Part shown: in pieces, positions 35,470-45,509 of the stretch
How the letters are laid out: the number at the start of each line of letters is the position of its first letter
Position numbering within the stretch: position 1 is the stretch's first letter
Assembly (NCBI GenBank): GCA_017302455.1
Contig: JAFLDO010000033.1
Coordinates: 1 to 52,529 of the forward strand
From: Accumulibacter sp.
GTDB lineage: Bacteria; Pseudomonadota; Gammaproteobacteria; Burkholderiales; Rhodocyclaceae
Direction: 5' to 3'
DNA: 52,529 nucleotides
Translations under genes and position numbers: made by a program
Notes under the pieces: model-generated
Told to the model about the DNA's origin: nothing
Database searches by the model: none
The model's input: only the letters and a program-made list of their open reading frames with translations

Positions 35470-36252
35470 ATGATCCGCTCGCTATGGACGGCCAGTACCG
35501 GTCTCACCGCGCAACAGGTGCAGATTGACATCATTGCCAATAATCTGGCCAACGTCAGCACCAACGGCTTCAAGCAGGCGCGCGGCATCTTCGCCGATCT
35601 CCTCTATCAGACCTTGCGCCAGCCGGGAGCCCAGTCGTCGCAGACGACGCAGATCCCGGATGGTCTGCAGATCGGCCTCGGGGTGACGCCGGTGTCTACG
35701 GGGCGCATCTTCACGCAGGGCTCGCTGCAGCAGACTGGCAACGCTCTCGACATGGCCATCGACGGTGCGGGTTTCTTTCAGGTGCTGCTGCCGGACGGGA
35801 CGACCGCCTATACGCGCGATGGGTCATTCCAGAAGGACAACCAGGGGCAGATCGTCACCGCCAATGGCTATCCCCTGCAGCCGGCGATCACCATTCCTGC
35901 GCAAGCTTTGACGGTGACCGTGGCAACCGATGGCGTCGTCAGCATCACACTGCCGACGACGACGGCACCGGTACAGATCGGGACCATACAGGTGGCCACC
36001 TTCGTCAACAACGGTGGGCTGCAGAGCGTCGGCGAGAACCTCTATCTGGAGACCGCGTCAAGTGGCACGGCGACCCCGAACACCCCCGGAACGAATGGTT
36101 CCGGCGTCGTCGTGCAGAACTACGTCGAGGCCTCCAACGTCAATGTGGCGCAGGAGTTGGTGCTGATGATCCAGACGCAGCGTGCCTACGAGCTCAACGC
36201 CAAGGTGGTCAGCACCTCGGACCAGATGCTGGCGCGTCTGACCCAACTATAA
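35470..36252 (+). CDS. flgG: FlgG, distal rod protein
   Basis: This 260-residue distal rod subunit begins [39 protein letters not shown] and ends with [40 protein letters not shown]. Both are the standard axial elements. The stretch GTMGV-like region is not unusual, and length is normal. It lies 7 bp before flgH. Confidence 0.97.
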   Translation: MIRSLWTASTGLTAQQVQIDIIANNLANVSTNGFKQARGIFADLLYQTLRQPGAQSSQTTQIPDGLQIGLGVTPVSTGRIFTQGSLQQTGNALDMAIDGAGFFQVLLPDGTTAYTRDGSFQKDNQGQIVTANGYPLQPAITIPAQALTVTVATDGVVSITLPTTTAPVQIGTIQVATFVNNGGLQSVGENLYLETASSGTATPNTPGTNGSGVVVQNYVEASNVNVAQELVLMIQTQRAYELNAKVVSTSDQMLARLTQL

Positions 36253-36259
36253 GGGGCCG

Positions 36260-36949
36260 ATGATGCGTCGCCGTTCAATCCTCGGCAAGCTGCTGCTGCC
36301 TGCACTGCTCCTCTTGGCGGCATGTACGACCGTGCCACCCACCAACGTGCATCAGCCGATGACCGCGCGGCCCCAGTACCGGCCCGAGACACTGGCCGCC
36401 AGTCTCGCCGCGACCGGCAGCATCTACCAGGCTGGCGCCTCGCGGACCCTCTTCGAAGACCGACGGGCGCGTTACGTGGGCGATACGATCACGGTGACGA
36501 TTACCGAGAACACCTCGGCGGCGACCAAGTCCAACACCGCCGTCAGCAAGACCGGCAGCATCAGTGCCGCGGCCGGACCGATCGTTGGTTTCCCCGGCAA
36601 GTCGTTCCAGGGTGGAGAACTGAAGGCCAACAGCAGCAACGTCGCCAGTGGCAAGGGCGATGCGGCCGCCAATAATGTGTTTACCGGCACGATCACGGTG
36701 ACCGTGATCGAGGTGCTGCCCAACGGCAATCTGCTCGTTTCCGGCGAGAAACAAGTGGCGATTGGTCACGGGCAGGAATACATCCGCTTGTCGGGCGTTG
36801 TCAATCCCTACTTTGTCAACGCTGCCAACACGGTGGCCTCGTCGCAGATCGCGGATGCCCGTATCGAGTACAAGGAAAGCGGTACCATCAGCGAAGCGCA
36901 GGTGATGGGCTGGCTGGCGCGCTTCTTCCTTACCTTCCTGCCTTTTTGA
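36260..36949 (+). CDS. flgH: FlgH, L-ring lipoprotein
   Basis: This 229-residue outer-membrane lipoprotein forms the L ring bushing around the rod. The lipobox LLAACTT places the acylated Cys near residue 22. The block DRRARYVGDTITVTITENTSAATKSNT is characteristic. The C-terminus WLARFFLTFLPF is typical. Two ATGs in a row (36260 and 36263) are possible starts. flgI follows after 12 bp. Confidence 0.96.
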   Translation: MMRRRSILGKLLLPALLLLAACTTVPPTNVHQPMTARPQYRPETLAASLAATGSIYQAGASRTLFEDRRARYVGDTITVTITENTSAATKSNTAVSKTGSISAAAGPIVGFPGKSFQGGELKANSSNVASGKGDAAANNVFTGTITVTVIEVLPNGNLLVSGEKQVAIGHGQEYIRLSGVVNPYFVNAANTVASSQIADARIEYKESGTISEAQVMGWLARFFLTFLPF

Positions 36950-36961
36950 GGAGAACGGCAC

Positions 36962-38110
36962 GTGCCACAGATCATCAACGGTCAGGCTGTCGCGGGACTT
37001 CGGCGAGCGGCCGGGCGTCCCGGTCTGATCCTCGCCCTGATCCTCGCCCTGATGAGCGCTTCGGCGTGGGCCGAACGGATCAAGGATCTGGCTTCCGTGC
37101 AGGGGGTCCGCAACAACCAGCTGGTCGGCTATGGCCTCGTCTTTGGTCTCGATGGTACCGGCGACCAGACGACCCAGACGCCGTTTACCCAGCAGAGCAT
37201 CATCAACATGCTGGCCCAGCTTGGCACGACGCTGGCGACGACCCAGTCCCTGCAGCTCAAGAACGTGGCGGCGGTGATGGTGACGGCCAGCCTGCCGCCC
37301 TTCGCCAGAATCGGGCAGCAGATCGACGTCACCGTCTCGTCGATGGGCAACGCGAAGAGTCTGCGCGGCGGCACACTGGTGATGACACCGCTGAAAGGCG
37401 CCGACGGCCAGATCTACGCGCAGGCGCAGGGCAGCCTGCTGGTTGGCGGCGCTGGTGCTTCTGGAGCGGGCAGCAAGGTCGCGATCAATCATCTTTCCGC
37501 AGGCCGCGTGATCGGAGGTGCCACTGTAGAGCGCGAAGTGCCGACCGCGCTGGGTCAGGGTCCCTTCATCCACTACGAGATGGCGACAACCGACTTCGGT
37601 ACGACCCAGCGGGTAGTCGACGTGATCAACCGCGAGATGGGTCCGGGAACGGCACAGGCCGTCGACGGGCGGGTGGTTCGAGTTGTCGCGCCTGAGGAGA
37701 ACGATCGCCGCGTCGCCTTCCTGGGGCGGCTCGAAAACCTGGACGTGCTCCCGGCCAAGTCCGTCGCCAAGGTGATCATCAATCCGCGTACGGGTTCGGT
37801 GGTCATGAACCAGACGGTGACGATCGAGTCCTGTGCAGTTGCACATGGCAATCTGTCGGTGGTGGTCAACACCGAGCAGAAGGTGAGCCAACCGAATCCG
37901 CTGGCTGGCGGACAGACGGTGACCACGACGCAGAGCGAGATCGACATCAAGCAGGGGGGTGGATCGCTACTCCAGTTGAAGGCCGGGGTCAAGCTCTCCG
38001 ACGTGGTCAAGGCCATCAATGCATTGGGTGCCGGACCGCAGGATTTGCTCTCCATCCTGCAATCGATGAAGGCCGCCGGCGCTCTGCGCGCAGACCTCGA
38101 GATCATCTGA
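36962..38110 (+). CDS. flgI: FlgI, P-ring protein
   Basis: This 382-residue periplasmic protein forms the P ring in the peptidoglycan layer. The signal peptide is long (cut near ...SASAWA at about residue 40). The family blocks [31 protein letters not shown] and [18 protein letters not shown] follow. The start is a GTG after GAGGAG. FlgA (30922-31626) is its chaperone. Confidence 0.97.
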   Translation: MPQIINGQAVAGLRRAAGRPGLILALILALMSASAWAERIKDLASVQGVRNNQLVGYGLVFGLDGTGDQTTQTPFTQQSIINMLAQLGTTLATTQSLQLKNVAAVMVTASLPPFARIGQQIDVTVSSMGNAKSLRGGTLVMTPLKGADGQIYAQAQGSLLVGGAGASGAGSKVAINHLSAGRVIGGATVEREVPTALGQGPFIHYEMATTDFGTTQRVVDVINREMGPGTAQAVDGRVVRVVAPEENDRRVAFLGRLENLDVLPAKSVAKVIINPRTGSVVMNQTVTIESCAVAHGNLSVVVNTEQKVSQPNPLAGGQTVTTTQSEIDIKQGGGSLLQLKAGVKLSDVVKAINALGAGPQDLLSILQSMKAAGALRADLEII

Positions 38111-38141
38111 GCCAGCGGCCCCCAACAGCGCGAGGCAGCCC

Positions 38142-39104
38142 ATGAAATCCACCGACGCCGTCAACAATCGCCTGGTTCTCGATCCGGCCGCCGCCGCGGA
38201 TCTGCGCGTCAAGCTTCGACAAGATCCACAAGCCGGCCTCAAGCAGGCGGCGCAGCAGTTCGAAGGCATGCTGCTGCACTTGATGCTGAAGAGCATGCGA
38301 GACGCAACGCCGAGCGATGGTCTCCTGGACAGTCAGGAGAGCCGTTTCTTCACCACCATAGGCGATCAGCAACTGGCGCAGAATCTCGCCGTGCAGGCCC
38401 CGCTGGGCTTTGCCAAGCTGATCGAGAAGCAGATGGCGGCACAGATCAGCCCTGGTAGCGAACTCGCCGGGAATGCGTCACTGGACAGCTTGCGGCAGTC
38501 GCTGCTGACGCGTTACGCGGCGCCTGCCGTCTCCGGTCCGGCGCGACCCGGCGGTCAGCGCGTGCTTGCCGAGCCGGCGGTGAACCAGGCGGCACCAACG
38601 GGCGGGGCCGCGAACACGGCCGCCCCCTTGCCCGGCGCGCGGGCCTTCGTCGACCGTGTCTGGCCGCACGCCGTCGAGGCGGCAGCGATGACCGGTGTGC
38701 CGCCACATTTCCTGGTCGCCCACTCGGCCCTCGAGAGTGGCTGGGGAAAACGGGAGATCAGGACGGCTGATGGTTCGCCCAGCTACAATCTGTTTGGCAT
38801 CAAGGCCGGGCGTGGCTGGTCGGGACCGACTGCCGAGGTGCAGACTACCGAGTTCGTCAATGGAGTGGCGCAAAGCGAACGCGCGAAATTCCGTGTCTAT
38901 GGCTCCTACGCCGAGGCGTTTCGCGACTATGCGACGCTTCTCAGCAGCAAACCACGTTTCTCCGGCGTCATCGGCCAGCAGGATGGCCTGCAATTCGCGC
39001 GCTCGCTGCAGCAGGCAGGCTACGCCACTGACCCGATGTACGCCGACAAGCTGGTTCGCATCATTGGCGGACCAACGCTGCGGCAGGCGCTGGCCGTGGT
39101 TTGA
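38142..39104 (+). CDS. flgJ: FlgJ, rod cap with peptidoglycan hydrolase
   Basis: This 320-residue bifunctional protein has an N-terminal rod-capping domain (QQFEGMLLHLMLKSMRDATP near 40-60). A Pro/Ala-rich linker separates it from a C-terminal glucosaminidase domain (about 165-318). The catalytic Glu is in HSALESGWGKREIR, and the YNLFGIKAG block follows. It opens the cell wall for the growing rod. Fused FlgJ of this kind is usual in beta- and gammaproteobacteria. Confidence 0.96.
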   Translation: MKSTDAVNNRLVLDPAAAADLRVKLRQDPQAGLKQAAQQFEGMLLHLMLKSMRDATPSDGLLDSQESRFFTTIGDQQLAQNLAVQAPLGFAKLIEKQMAAQISPGSELAGNASLDSLRQSLLTRYAAPAVSGPARPGGQRVLAEPAVNQAAPTGGAANTAAPLPGARAFVDRVWPHAVEAAAMTGVPPHFLVAHSALESGWGKREIRTADGSPSYNLFGIKAGRGWSGPTAEVQTTEFVNGVAQSERAKFRVYGSYAEAFRDYATLLSSKPRFSGVIGQQDGLQFARSLQQAGYATDPMYADKLVRIIGGPTLRQALAVV

Positions 39105-39124
39105 TGCGCGCCCGCCGCAGCGAC

Positions 39125-39151
39125 TAAAGATCTGCGCCGAGCGACCGTTTA
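39125..39151 (+). promoter_or_regulatory. Possible sigma-28 promoter of flgK-flgL
   Basis: TAAA at 39125-39128 is followed after 15 bases by ACCGTTTA at 39144-39151. The -35 is perfect and shares its TAAAGAT context with the chemoreceptor promoter at 15024, but the -10 matches only five of eight bases. It lies in the 73-bp gap before flgK, a late gene usually under FliA. Confidence 0.45.
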
Positions 39152-39177
39152 CCGATTAATCGCAAAGGATCTCAGCC

Positions 39178-41223
39178 ATGGGCACAGGAATGATCGGTAG
39201 CAGTCTCACTGGCATCAACGCTGCTCAGCTCGGCCTGCAAACCACCGAGCACAATATCGCCAACGCCAGTACCCCCGGGTTTTCTCGCCAGCGGACCGTG
39301 CAGGCGAGCAACCCCGGGGTGCAGTCGGGTGCCGGCTTCATTGGGCAGGGCACCCATGTGGCGACGATCGAACGAATGTACAGCCGCTTTCTCAGCGACC
39401 AGGTCAACCGCTCGCAAGCGAGCGCGAGCGAACTTGCCAGCTACTCGGCGCAAATCGCGCAAATCGACAACATGCTGGCTGACACGAGTACCGGCCTGTC
39501 ACCGGCCTTGCAGGGTTTCTTCAAGGGCGTGCAGCAGGTGGCGGCCAATCCCACAGACCTGCCGAGCCGGCAGGCGATGATCTCCAGCGCGCAGGCGCTG
39601 AGCGGCCGCTACCAGGCGCTTGGCGTTCAACTGGCGCAGATGTACGACGGCGTCGACGCCGAAGTCGCCGCGAGCGTCACGGCGATCAACTCGTACGCCG
39701 AGCAGATAGCCTCGCTGAACGAGAGGATCGGGGTTGCCGCGGCGTCGACCGGGCAACCGCCGAACGATCTGCTGGATACTCGCGATCGCCTGGTACTCGA
39801 TCTCAACAAGTTGGTGAAGGCGACGACGACGGTCAGCAGCGATGGCAACCTCAATGTCTTCATTGGCAGCGGCCAGCAACTGGTCGTCGGCTCCCAGTTC
39901 ACCGCGTTGACGACCACACCATCGGCCAGTGACCGGTCCCGACTGGTGGTGGCGCTGAAAACCGCGATCGGCGTTCAGGAGATGCCCGAGCGTCTGATCA
40001 ACGGCGGCAGTCTGGGCGGTCTGCTGGCGTTTCGCAGGGAATCGCTGGACAAGGTGAGCAACGAACTGGGGCGGAACGCGGCGTCCCTGGCCTTGACCTT
40101 CAACGCGCAGAGCGCTCTCGGTCAGGATCTCCTCGGTCAATCACAGCTGTCGTCTTCGCCAAGCAGCTTCACGCCGGCCTTTTTTTCGCTTCCCGCGCCG
40201 ACAGTATTTGCGAATGCCACCAATCCGGCGGGCAGTCCGACGCTTACTGCTGCCTTCGTCGACCCGCCGCCTTACAGCGGCAACTTCTACACCGATCTCG
40301 GCAGCAGCGACTATCGCCTGAGCGGTGATGCCGCCGGCGTCACGCTGACCCGCCTGTCCGACAACAAGGTGTGGGCGGGGGCAGACCTGGCGGCGATCAA
40401 TGCCGCCCTGGTGACCGACCCGCAGGGCTTCACACTGACAGCCTCGCTGGGTGACCTGACGGGCTCGAGCTACCTCATCCAGCCCACCCGTAACGCTGCG
40501 CTCAACATTTCGGTGAATCCGGCGGTGGTCGCCGACGCACGTCTGATTGCGGCCGGCGGGCCCGTCCGCACGTCCGTGGGAAAGGGAAACAGTGGCGCGG
40601 CGGTGATTTCGGCAGGCAGTGTCGGCCCCGGCTATCCTGGCGCCGTGCCGCTTGCCACGGGGCCGATCACGCTGCGCTTCCAGGACGGCAAGCTGCTCGA
40701 CTTTCCGGCAGGTGCGCAGGTCTCCATCAATGGCGGCGTTCCCGCGGCCGTTCCGGTGGCTGGTCTGGACTACCGGAGCGGCGACAGCATCACGCTGGTC
40801 GACCCGGCGGTGGTGAGCACCCCTCCCGCTGGGTTCAGTTTCACGATCAGCGGTCTGCCCAACAATGGCGACACCTTCGTGATCTCGCGCAACACCGGTG
40901 GCACGGCGGACTCGCGCAATGCGCTGGCCCTCGGTCAGTTGCAGGTGCAGAACACGATGTCGGGCAAGACAGCGACTTACCAGGATGCCTACGCGCAGTT
41001 GGTCAGCCAGACCGGCAGCAAGACGCGCCAGATCCAGGTCAGTGGCGAGGCGCAACAGGCGCTGCTTGAACAGGCCCAAGCGAGCCGGGACTCGCTCTCG
41101 GCGGTCAATCTCGACGAGGAAGCGGCCAATCTGATTCGCTATCAGCAGGCCTATCAAGCGTCGGCCAAGGCTCTGCAGATTGGCGCCAATCTGTTCGAAA
41201 CCATCCTGCAGCTCGGTTCCTGA
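39178..41223 (+). CDS. flgK: FlgK, hook-filament junction protein 1
   Basis: This 681-residue junction protein has the N-terminal axial block GLQTTEHNIANASTPGFSRQR and the C-terminal block VNLDEEAANLIRYQQAYQASAKALQIGANLFETIL. It is longer than E. coli FlgK (about 547), with the extra length in the exposed middle (about 330-560; Gly/Ser/Thr-rich). An AAGGA site precedes the ATG. It is guarded by FlgN and is followed by flgL 10 bp on. Confidence 0.96.
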   Translation: MGTGMIGSSLTGINAAQLGLQTTEHNIANASTPGFSRQRTVQASNPGVQSGAGFIGQGTHVATIERMYSRFLSDQVNRSQASASELASYSAQIAQIDNMLADTSTGLSPALQGFFKGVQQVAANPTDLPSRQAMISSAQALSGRYQALGVQLAQMYDGVDAEVAASVTAINSYAEQIASLNERIGVAAASTGQPPNDLLDTRDRLVLDLNKLVKATTTVSSDGNLNVFIGSGQQLVVGSQFTALTTTPSASDRSRLVVALKTAIGVQEMPERLINGGSLGGLLAFRRESLDKVSNELGRNAASLALTFNAQSALGQDLLGQSQLSSSPSSFTPAFFSLPAPTVFANATNPAGSPTLTAAFVDPPPYSGNFYTDLGSSDYRLSGDAAGVTLTRLSDNKVWAGADLAAINAALVTDPQGFTLTASLGDLTGSSYLIQPTRNAALNISVNPAVVADARLIAAGGPVRTSVGKGNSGAAVISAGSVGPGYPGAVPLATGPITLRFQDGKLLDFPAGAQVSINGGVPAAVPVAGLDYRSGDSITLVDPAVVSTPPAGFSFTISGLPNNGDTFVISRNTGGTADSRNALALGQLQVQNTMSGKTATYQDAYAQLVSQTGSKTRQIQVSGEAQQALLEQAQASRDSLSAVNLDEEAANLIRYQQAYQASAKALQIGANLFETILQLGS

Positions 41224-41233
41224 GGAGCAAGCC

Positions 41234-42574
41234 ATGCGTATCAGCACGAATCAAATCTACAGCGCTGGCGTGCGCAGCATTCAGCGGAACCAGGAGCAAC
41301 TCGCCAAGCTGCAGAACCAGATTTCGAGTGACCGCCGGATGCTGACTCCAGCGGATGATCCCGTGGCTTCTGCGCGGGCGCTGACCATAACGCAGGCCAA
41401 GGGGCTGACCGCCCAGTACGTGGAGAATCAGCGTGACGCGAGCGATCGCCTCGGTCTGGTGGACAGCCAGCTCACCTCCTTGACGGACCTGCTGCAGAGC
41501 GCACGCAGCCGGGTCGTTCAGGCGAGCAATACGATCCTCGGCGATAGCGATCGCCAGGCAATTGCTGCCGAACTCGCGGCACGCTTTGACGAGATGCTGG
41601 GTATCGCCAATAGTCGGAATGCTCAAGGCGATTACCTGTTCGCCGGCTACCAGAGCGAGACGACGCCGTTTGCGCGCAGCGCCGCCGTGTCGCCGGCGTC
41701 GTCTTCGATCAGCTATTTCGGTGACGACGGCCAGCAACTCCTGCAGGTGGCTACGTCTCAGCAGATGGCGACGAGCGTCGCTGGTAGCGAGCTGTTCATG
41801 AACGTTCCGGAAGGCAACGGTACCTTCGCGATGACGGCCGGCCGCACCGTCACGGGTTCTCCCAACCTAGGCTCGGGGCTGATGGACTCGGGCTCAGTGC
41901 TCGACCAGGCGATGTGGCGGAACGCCTTGAACACCTTTCCCTGGCAGGGCACCGAGAGTCGTGGGCTGCAGATTCAGTTTTCGTCGGTCGCGGGCGTCAG
42001 CCAGTACCAGCTGTTCGATACCTCGACCCCGGCGCCCCCGGCAGCCGCCTTGCCTCCCATAGCCGTTAGTGACCCGCAACCCTTCACTCCCGGTATGGCC
42101 GTGCGCCTGGCCACGACGGCTCCGCCGGCGGCGGTGGCGACCGATTTTGGCGCTCAGGTCGTCATCAGCGGTTCGCCCGCCGATGACGATGCCTTCACGA
42201 TCAAGCCCAGTATCAACAAGAGCGTCTTTCAGACCATGCAGGAGATCATCGATCTGCTGCAGGCGCCGCTGGCTTCGAGCACGGCGAGGACGGCCTTCTC
42301 CGGAGACCTAGCGGCGCACTTGACCAATCTCGACCAGGCGCTTGGCAATGTGAGCCGCGTGCAGTCCAGCGTCGGCGCCCGCCTGCAGGAACTGGAAGCA
42401 CTGAGCAGCAACGCGTCGGCCGTGGACATTCAATACCAGCAGACGCTGTCGGATCTCCAGGACCTCGACTATGCGCAGGCGATCTCGGACTTCACCCGCC
42501 AGCAGGTCGCGCTTGAAGCGGCGCAGAAGTCGTTTGTCGCGATCAGCGGCCTGAGTCTGTTCAAGTACATCTGA
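41234..42574 (+). CDS. flgL: FlgL, hook-filament junction protein 2
   Basis: This 446-residue flagellin-like junction protein begins MRISTNQIYSAGVRSIQRNQEQLAKLQNQISSDRRMLTPADDP, the standard FlgL start. It ends with the coiled-coil partner helix (QQTLSDLQDLDYAQAISDFTRQQVALEAAQKSF). The ATG at 41234 follows GAGGAGC; an upstream in-frame extension into flgK is rejected. Like FlgK it is longer than usual in the central region. Confidence 0.95.
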   Translation: MRISTNQIYSAGVRSIQRNQEQLAKLQNQISSDRRMLTPADDPVASARALTITQAKGLTAQYVENQRDASDRLGLVDSQLTSLTDLLQSARSRVVQASNTILGDSDRQAIAAELAARFDEMLGIANSRNAQGDYLFAGYQSETTPFARSAAVSPASSSISYFGDDGQQLLQVATSQQMATSVAGSELFMNVPEGNGTFAMTAGRTVTGSPNLGSGLMDSGSVLDQAMWRNALNTFPWQGTESRGLQIQFSSVAGVSQYQLFDTSTPAPPAAALPPIAVSDPQPFTPGMAVRLATTAPPAAVATDFGAQVVISGSPADDDAFTIKPSINKSVFQTMQEIIDLLQAPLASSTARTAFSGDLAAHLTNLDQALGNVSRVQSSVGARLQELEALSSNASAVDIQYQQTLSDLQDLDYAQAISDFTRQQVALEAAQKSFVAISGLSLFKYI

Positions 42575-42592
42575 TCCACGGGAGGGAATGGC

Positions 42593-43123
42593 ATGCGCGT
42601 CCTGGCGGCTTCTTGGGCTGCACTCTTGCTGGCCGCCTGTGGCACGATCGACTGGAACCCGCCGCCGCGTGTCGACACCAGCCGGCCTGACTACGCGTAT
42701 GCCCAGTCGCCAAGTCCAACCGTCAGTGTGGAGCCAGCCAAGGCCGTCGCCCTCGTCGGCGCGGTGGGCTACGCGGTCAACCAGTATTCGGGGGGGGCCA
42801 ACCTGGGGCTGGCCGCTGCCGCCGTGGTCGCCGCCTATGTGATCTACGATCCGCTGGCGCCCAACTGGACCATTGAGGAAAGGATCGTCGACGGCACGAC
42901 CTACATGCTCTCGATGCGTGCAAAGAGCTTTCGCATCGGCGGCGATGGCGAGTCGGGGTTGATCCTGCGGCGGCGAGCGCTGCAGCTGCAGCGCGAACGC
43001 GGGTTTCCGGGCTTCCGGATTCTCGACTACGCAGAGGGGATCGAATCGAGCACGCCGTTTACCCATCGTTACGCCGAAGGAACGATCCAGCTCGTCCGCG
43101 CGGATCCCGGCAGGACGCCCTAA
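42593..43123 (+). CDS. Uncharacterised lipoprotein after flgL
   Basis: This 176-residue protein has a lipobox LLLAACGT (Cys near residue 16), a hydrophobic segment near 50-83 and a soluble C-terminal part. A GGGAGGGAA site precedes the ATG 18 bp after flgL, so it is probably the last gene of the flg operon. Its stop overlaps the fliR stop on the other strand by 4 bp. I recognise no family. The position suggests a motility or envelope role but does not prove it. Confidence 0.8.
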   Translation: MRVLAASWAALLLAACGTIDWNPPPRVDTSRPDYAYAQSPSPTVSVEPAKAVALVGAVGYAVNQYSGGANLGLAAAAVVAAYVIYDPLAPNWTIEERIVDGTTYMLSMRAKSFRIGGDGESGLILRRRALQLQRERGFPGFRILDYAEGIESSTPFTHRYAEGTIQLVRADPGRTP

Positions 43124-43905
43124 GGGGTGACGACCGCAAAATGGCCGAGCATTGACTGCAGCCCATTCTCGAACAGCTCCTGCAGGGGCGTTCCCATATA
43201 CGACAGGCCGAAGAGCAGCGCGGCAAAGCCGAGGGCGATGGTCAGCGGAAAACCGATGGCCATCAGGTTGAGTTGTGGCGCCGCGCGGCTCAGGATAGCC
43301 AGCGCAAGGTTGCTGATCATCAAGGCGACGATGATCGGCAGGACGAGGAAGAGTCCTGCCGAAAAGACGATCGCCGCGGAGTTGGCCAGACTCGACCAGG
43401 TGGTGGCGCCCAGCCTTGGTCCGCCGATGGGGATCACAGAAAAGCTGTGTGTCAGGGTGGCGATCACCATCAGGTGGCCGTTGATGGCCATGAACACGAG
43501 CAGGGCCAGCAGACCCATGAATTCCGAAACGACGGCTGTCTGACCGGCGGTTTGCGGGTCATAGGCGCTGGCGAAGCCGAGACCCATCTCCAGGCTGACG
43601 ATGTTGCCGGCCATGTCCACCGCACTGAAGACGAGACGCATGGCGAAGCCCATGGCCGTGCCGATGATCAGTTCCTGCGCGAGGATCAGCATGCCTGCGC
43701 CCGACGCCGGGTCGAGCGCAGGCATAAGCGGCAGTACGGGGGCAATCCCAATGGTGATGGCCAGGCCGAGCGCCAGGCGGACGCGCGCTGGCAGGGCTGG
43801 GTTGTTGAATGGCGGCGCGGCGGCGAGCAGGGCGAGGACGCGTGCCAGAGGGAAGAAAAAGGCCACTACCCAGGCGTTGATCTCGGCCGTGGTCAGGCTG
43901 ATCAT
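43120..43905 (-). CDS. fliR: FliR, flagellar export gate protein
   Basis: This 261-residue, six-helix membrane protein of the export channel, which assembles with FliP and FliQ, has the family blocks NAWVVAFFFPLARVLALLAAAPPF and SVIPIGGPRLG. It is the last gene of the minus-strand fli operon, 7 bp after fliQ. Length is normal. Confidence 0.96.
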   Translation of the reverse strand: MISLTTAEINAWVVAFFFPLARVLALLAAAPPFNNPALPARVRLALGLAITIGIAPVLPLMPALDPASGAGMLILAQELIIGTAMGFAMRLVFSAVDMAGNIVSLEMGLGFASAYDPQTAGQTAVVSEFMGLLALLVFMAINGHLMVIATLTHSFSVIPIGGPRLGATTWSSLANSAAIVFSAGLFLVLPIIVALMISNLALAILSRAAPQLNLMAIGFPLTIALGFAALLFGLSYMGTPLQELFENGLQSMLGHFAVVTP

Positions 43906-43912
43906 TCGCCAG

Positions 43913-44182
43913 TCAGCCGATGAGCAGCGGAATGCTCTCGAACAGCCGGCGAACGTACTCGACCATCAGCTGCAGCATCCACGGGCCGGCGAGCAGAAGG
44001 ATCAGGAACATTCCGACCAGTTTGGGAACGAACGCAAGCGTCTGCTCGTTGATCTGTGTTGCCGCCTGGAAGACGCTCACGATGAGGCCGATGACCAGGG
44101 CGGCCAGCAGCAACGGCGCTGACAGCAGGAGGGTCATCTCGACCGCTTGCCGTCCAATATCCATGACCAGTTCAGGCGTCAT
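43913..44182 (-). CDS. fliQ: FliQ, flagellar export gate protein
   Basis: This 89-residue protein has two membrane helices ([38 protein letters not shown] is the signature region). It is part of the FliPQR export channel. Its start overlaps the fliP stop as ATGA. Confidence 0.96.
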   Translation of the reverse strand: MTPELVMDIGRQAVEMTLLLSAPLLLAALVIGLIVSVFQAATQINEQTLAFVPKLVGMFLILLLAGPWMLQLMVEYVRRLFESIPLLIG

Positions 44183-44931
44183 GAGCCGAAACTCGCGACC
44201 AGCGACCCGAGCAGCAGATGCCAGCCGTCGACGAGGACGAACAGCATCAGCTTGAACGGCAGCGCCACCATTACCGGCGACATCATCATCATGCCCATCG
44301 ACATCAGCACGCTGGCCACCACCATGTCGACGATCAGGAAAGGAATGAAGATGATGAAGCCGATCTGAAAGGCCGTCTTCAACTCGCTGGTCACAAATGC
44401 CGGGATCAGTAGACGCATCGGAATGTCGTCGGTCGACTGAAAGCGGGGGGCGTTGGTCATGCGGGCAAACAGGGCGATGTCGGCCTCACGCGTCTGCTTG
44501 AGCATGAACTTGCGCAGCGGCACGGCGCCGCGTTCAATGGCCTGGAGGTAAGTGATCCGGTTCTCCGACAGCGGCAGGTAGGCCTCCGTGTACACGGTGT
44601 CGAGCACCGGCGACATGATGAAGAAGGTCAGGAACAGCGACAGGCCAAGCAGCACCTGATTGGGCGGCGAGGTTTGCGTACCCAGCGCGTGGCGCAGCAA
44701 GGAGAGCACGATGATGATGCGCGTGAAGCTGGTCATCATCAACAGCGCCGCGGGGATGAAGGTGAGTGCCGTCAGTGTCAGCAGCGTCTGGATCGACAGC
44801 GTGTAGGTCTGGCTGCCACCGACACCCGGCGTGCTGGTCACCATCGGCAGCCCGCCAGCCTGTGCCCAGGCAGCCAGCGGCGACAGCAGTCCGAGCAGGA
44901 ACAGCCAGCCGAAGGACCTAGCCGCCTTCAC
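44179..44931 (-). CDS. fliP: FliP, flagellar export gate protein
   Basis: This is the core channel protein, with a cleaved signal peptide and four further membrane helices. The blocks [38 protein letters not shown] and [25 protein letters not shown] are family signatures. No ATG is available. I prefer the GTG at 44931, giving 250 residues; a TTG at 44946 would add five. Either way the start overlaps the end of fliO. Confidence 0.95.
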   Translation of the reverse strand: MKAARSFGWLFLLGLLSPLAAWAQAGGLPMVTSTPGVGGSQTYTLSIQTLLTLTALTFIPAALLMMTSFTRIIIVLSLLRHALGTQTSPPNQVLLGLSLFLTFFIMSPVLDTVYTEAYLPLSENRITYLQAIERGAVPLRKFMLKQTREADIALFARMTNAPRFQSTDDIPMRLLIPAFVTSELKTAFQIGFIIFIPFLIVDMVVASVLMSMGMMMMSPVMVALPFKLMLFVLVDGWHLLLGSLVASFGS

Positions 44932-45457
44932 TCTTGCGCTCGACAATCTGCTTCAGCCACTGCGCGAAAAGTCTGTCACCCTCGCCGGTGGCTTTGAGTT
45001 CGCCCTTCGGCAGCGTATGCAGGGTACGGATCTGGCCGGGAACAAGTCCGACGATCAGCCAGGTGTCGCCCACTTCGACGAGAACTATGCGCTCGCGCGC
45101 CCCGAGCATCAGGCCGCCGACTACCCGCAGAGGTCCGTGGCTGCCAAAGCCCCGGCCGCCATTGAGCTTGCGCAGAAGGTAAGCAGCCAGAAAGAGGACG
45201 CCGATGACCACGGCCAGGCCGAGTACTGTTTGCAGCATGGTCGTTGCCGAAACGCCGGGCAATTCGGCGGCGGTCGTTTGGGCCACGGCGCGGCCCGAAA
45301 GAAGGGCGACGAGGATCTGCACGCCGAGCGTACCCGTGGAGCTGATTGATTTGAGGTGTCGAATCAAGATCGTCCGCCAACCGTTGGTACCGCTCGCTAT
45401 CTTAAACCGAAAACCGCGGCTGAACGCTGCTTTCGCTGCGCAATGGCCGCTCACCAC
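44918..45457 (-). CDS. fliO: FliO, flagellar export gate assembly protein
   Basis: This short bitopic protein helps FliP assemble. A signal-like stretch ([12 protein letters not shown]) is followed by one membrane helix ([25 protein letters not shown]) and a small cytoplasmic domain with [21 protein letters not shown]. The start is uncertain: GTG at 45457 gives 179 residues with an odd polar N-terminus, while TTG at 45367 gives 149 residues and a cleaner signal peptide. The gap after fliN is 52 bp or more. Confidence 0.85.
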   Translation of the reverse strand: MVSGHCAAKAAFSRGFRFKIASGTNGWRTILIRHLKSISSTGTLGVQILVALLSGRAVAQTTAAELPGVSATTMLQTVLGLAVVIGVLFLAAYLLRKLNGGRGFGSHGPLRVVGGLMLGARERIVLVEVGDTWLIVGLVPGQIRTLHTLPKGELKATGEGDRLFAQWLKQIVERKSEGG

Positions 45458-45509
45458 CCGGTCACGGGCCGACCCTCGGCCGGATCGCCGGACGGGGCGT
45501 CAGAGAAGC

